The notes under the pieces were generated by a model. The model searched no databases. It was not told where the DNA came from and saw only the letters and a list, made by a program, of their open reading frames with translations. The translations under genes and the position numbers were made by a program. A DNA stretch of 7,569 bases from Oligoflexus sp. (GTDB taxonomy: Bacteria > Bdellovibrionota_B > Oligoflexia > Oligoflexales > Oligoflexaceae): contig JASLCY010000023.1 in assembly GCA_030151925.1 (NCBI GenBank), positions 1-7,569 on the forward strand. Direction: 5' to 3'. This document shows positions 6,154 to 7,569 of this stretch, one piece after another (the stretch's first letter is position 1; each line of letters starts with the position of its first letter).

Positions 6154-7278
6154 ATGAGTCGTTTTAATCCAGTTTTTGGTTGTTTTCTCGCAGTTTTTGC
6201 AGCTTCTTGCGCCACTTTGCAGGAACCCAAAGATTCTCTAAGTTCAAACGGCACCGTGAGTTCCTCTTCGAAGCCGACCAAGACAGATATTATTCTATGG
6301 ACCGCCCCGACCTCCTATCCCCAGCTGCAAAATCAGCTGAAAAGCCTAGCTGACTTGGGTTACGCTCAGCTGCTCGTGGAGCGGCGGAGCGCTCTCGGCG
6401 GCGAAGCTGACTTTAAGAGTCTGGTCGATGCGGCACATAAGACAGGGCTCAAGGTGCTGAGTCTCGTGGATATCGACGCGGCGCAGGGCCGCAGCGAAAC
6501 ACGCTTGATCGAGGCCTTTCGCCAGACTCTGGACGGCCTCAACCAGCTCGGCGTCGACGGTTACGTCCTACGTGGGGTGGGCCGACGCAGCCCTGACTTC
6601 TATAGTAAGGCCCTGACCTCCGACCTGGCGGGCGATAAGACCGTGATCGGGCATGTTCCGGTCGATTCGAGGTCGTATGGGAAAGACCTCGCGGCCTATG
6701 AGCAGACCGATACGATGAAACTGTTCGACTTCCCGCTGCGTTCGAGCATCAGCGATGCGTTTTCCATCGGCGGCTCGCTCGCGAGCCTGGTCGAGGTCCA
6801 CCTGATCGATATGCATAAGGCCCTGCCCGCGGCGAAGGCGATCACCTTCGTCGACGATCCCGAGCTGCGGAGCGATCCGCTGCTGGCCTCCTGGCAACTC
6901 GATGCGACCGATCAAAAGCTCGCCACCGGTTATATTCTGGGACGAAACGATGGGAGCCCGCTGGTCTACGGCGCGGACGAAGGTTCGGCGAAGCGGCCTT
7001 GGCTCGAGGGCCTCCTCCGCTTCCACAATACCGTGCAGGGCGAACCCCTGACGATAGTCGCGGCCGAGACCTGCCTGATCGCTTTCCAGCGCGGGACGAA
7101 AGGCTTCATCGGCATCAATAAATGCGGCGTGGAGAAGAGCTTCTCGATCGACGGCCTTTATGCGGAAGGCACGCGTTTCACCGAACTCGAACGCGGGGCG
7201 GAGCTCGTGCTCTCGGCCGCGAGCTCCGAAATCAGGGTCCCGCCGCGGTCCTTCGTGATTTTTACCGTCCGGCCTTGA
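6154..7278 (+). CDS. GH13 alpha-amylase-like lipoprotein, probable pseudoenzyme
   Basis: Exported protein of 374 residues, clearly a paralogue of the amylase at 2189-3595. Residues 1-18 look like a lipoprotein signal (AVFAAS before Cys19), followed by a Ser-rich linker to about 40. Matching blocks run in the same order in both proteins: LGYAQ (68-72), GGEADFKSL (82-90), LGVDGY (132-137), LTSDLAGD (154-161), FDFPLRSS (191-198), YILGR (260-264) and GFIGINKC (317-324). Domain B (about 60 residues) and the YQPVDY block are missing. The nucleophile Asp is Arg140, the acid/base Glu is His167, and the region I Asn-His is gone; only the third Asp (235) may remain. Cys307 and Cys324 match the Cys pair of the amylase. 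The frame is intact, so it is more likely a kept non-catalytic protein (glucan binding or a partner) than a pseudogene. The Shine-Dalgarno is weak (GAG at 6142-6144). Confidence 0.88.
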   Translation: MSRFNPVFGCFLAVFAASCATLQEPKDSLSSNGTVSSSSKPTKTDIILWTAPTSYPQLQNQLKSLADLGYAQLLVERRSALGGEADFKSLVDAAHKTGLKVLSLVDIDAAQGRSETRLIEAFRQTLDGLNQLGVDGYVLRGVGRRSPDFYSKALTSDLAGDKTVIGHVPVDSRSYGKDLAAYEQTDTMKLFDFPLRSSISDAFSIGGSLASLVEVHLIDMHKALPAAKAITFVDDPELRSDPLLASWQLDATDQKLATGYILGRNDGSPLVYGADEGSAKRPWLEGLLRFHNTVQGEPLTIVAAETCLIAFQRGTKGFIGINKCGVEKSFSIDGLYAEGTRFTELERGAELVLSAASSEIRVPPRSFVIFTVRP

Positions 7279-7330
7279 TTTTCCGCAAAAGCAGCCGAAG
7301 ACACCCGTGAACCTTTGCCACGGGCAGACC

Positions 7331-7546
7331 ATGAAACGTCCTGATGCCAAACCCATGCAAGAGCTGAGAGGCTGGATGCTCCTCCTCGCCCTGCTCGTCC
7401 TCGGCGCCACGGGGCTCGCGACCTGGCTGCGGGAGCGTTTTTTCAGGCTCTTTTTCCCGATCTTGCGTTTCGGCAAATATGAGTTCAATCCTGATTTCAA
7501 GGATCAGGATTCATCTTCCGTCTCCGGTGAGAATCGAGTCGCCTAG
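7331..7546 (+). CDS. small single-pass membrane protein, function unknown
   Basis: A 71-residue product from ATG 7331. One strong hydrophobic segment (WMLLLALLVLGATGLATWL, residues 15-33) is followed by a basic aromatic stretch (RERFFRLFFPILRF, 34-47) and a hydrophilic tail. The basic residues after the segment suggest an N-out, C-in membrane protein, although the N-terminus is also positive, so topology is uncertain. An in-frame GTG at 7307 would add eight residues. Neither start has a good Shine-Dalgarno, and I prefer ATG 7331. The gene follows the amylase-like gene by 52 bases on the same strand with no visible terminator between, so co-transcription is possible. I recognise no family. Confidence 0.6.
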   Translation: MKRPDAKPMQELRGWMLLLALLVLGATGLATWLRERFFRLFFPILRFGKYEFNPDFKDQDSSSVSGENRVA

Positions 7547-7569
7547 AGGCGGCTTCCCATAGAAAAAGC

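Noticed and set aside
6568..7500. Long - strand frame spanning the amylase-like gene and the small membrane protein
   Set aside because: It is antisense across two better-supported genes and has an atypical basic composition.

Overview
The window reads as a stretch of a moderately GC-rich Gram-negative chromosome. Three genes encode lipoprotein-type signal peptides and one a conventional Sec signal, and the set combines an RluD-type pseudouridine synthase, a Csd6/Pgp2-like YkuD+NTF2 protein, a trypsin-type lipoprotein and an animal-type alpha-amylase. This best fits Bdellovibrionota/Oligoflexia or a related lineage. That placement is inference from gene style, not from a marker gene.

Positions 1-2121 (+ strand, probably one transcription unit): the last 29 codons of an unidentified gene overlap a TTG-started RluA/RluD-family 23S rRNA pseudouridine synthase. 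After 24 bases comes an exported YkuD-fold protein with a C-terminal NTF2-like domain, likely a peptidoglycan L,D-carboxypeptidase. A perfect 8-bp inverted repeat lies directly against its start codon. A bidirectional terminator at about 2141-2176 separates it from the convergent amylase gene.

Positions 2189-7278 hold an accessory block of exported hydrolases and relatives. On the - strand is an intact animal-type GH13 alpha-amylase lipoprotein (2189-3595). Then comes a 416-base gap with no intact gene, followed by a + strand remnant of an S1 serine protease (open from 4012 to 4803) with a cysteine-containing C-terminal extension. A - strand trypsin-like lipoprotein (4878-5912) follows, with a complete triad and a 68-residue Asn/Gly/Ser-rich tail. 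Last is a + strand lipoprotein (6154-7278) that is clearly a paralogue of the amylase but has lost domain B and both main catalytic residues. The two amylase relatives are in opposite orientation and frame the two proteases.

Positions 7279-7569: a small single-pass membrane protein of unknown function, then the window edge.

The most notable items are the intact but apparently catalytically dead amylase paralogue near its active relative, the lipid anchor sitting within the trypsin propeptide, and the Csd6/Pgp2-like architecture. I see no CRISPR array, tRNA, rRNA, transposase or attachment site.
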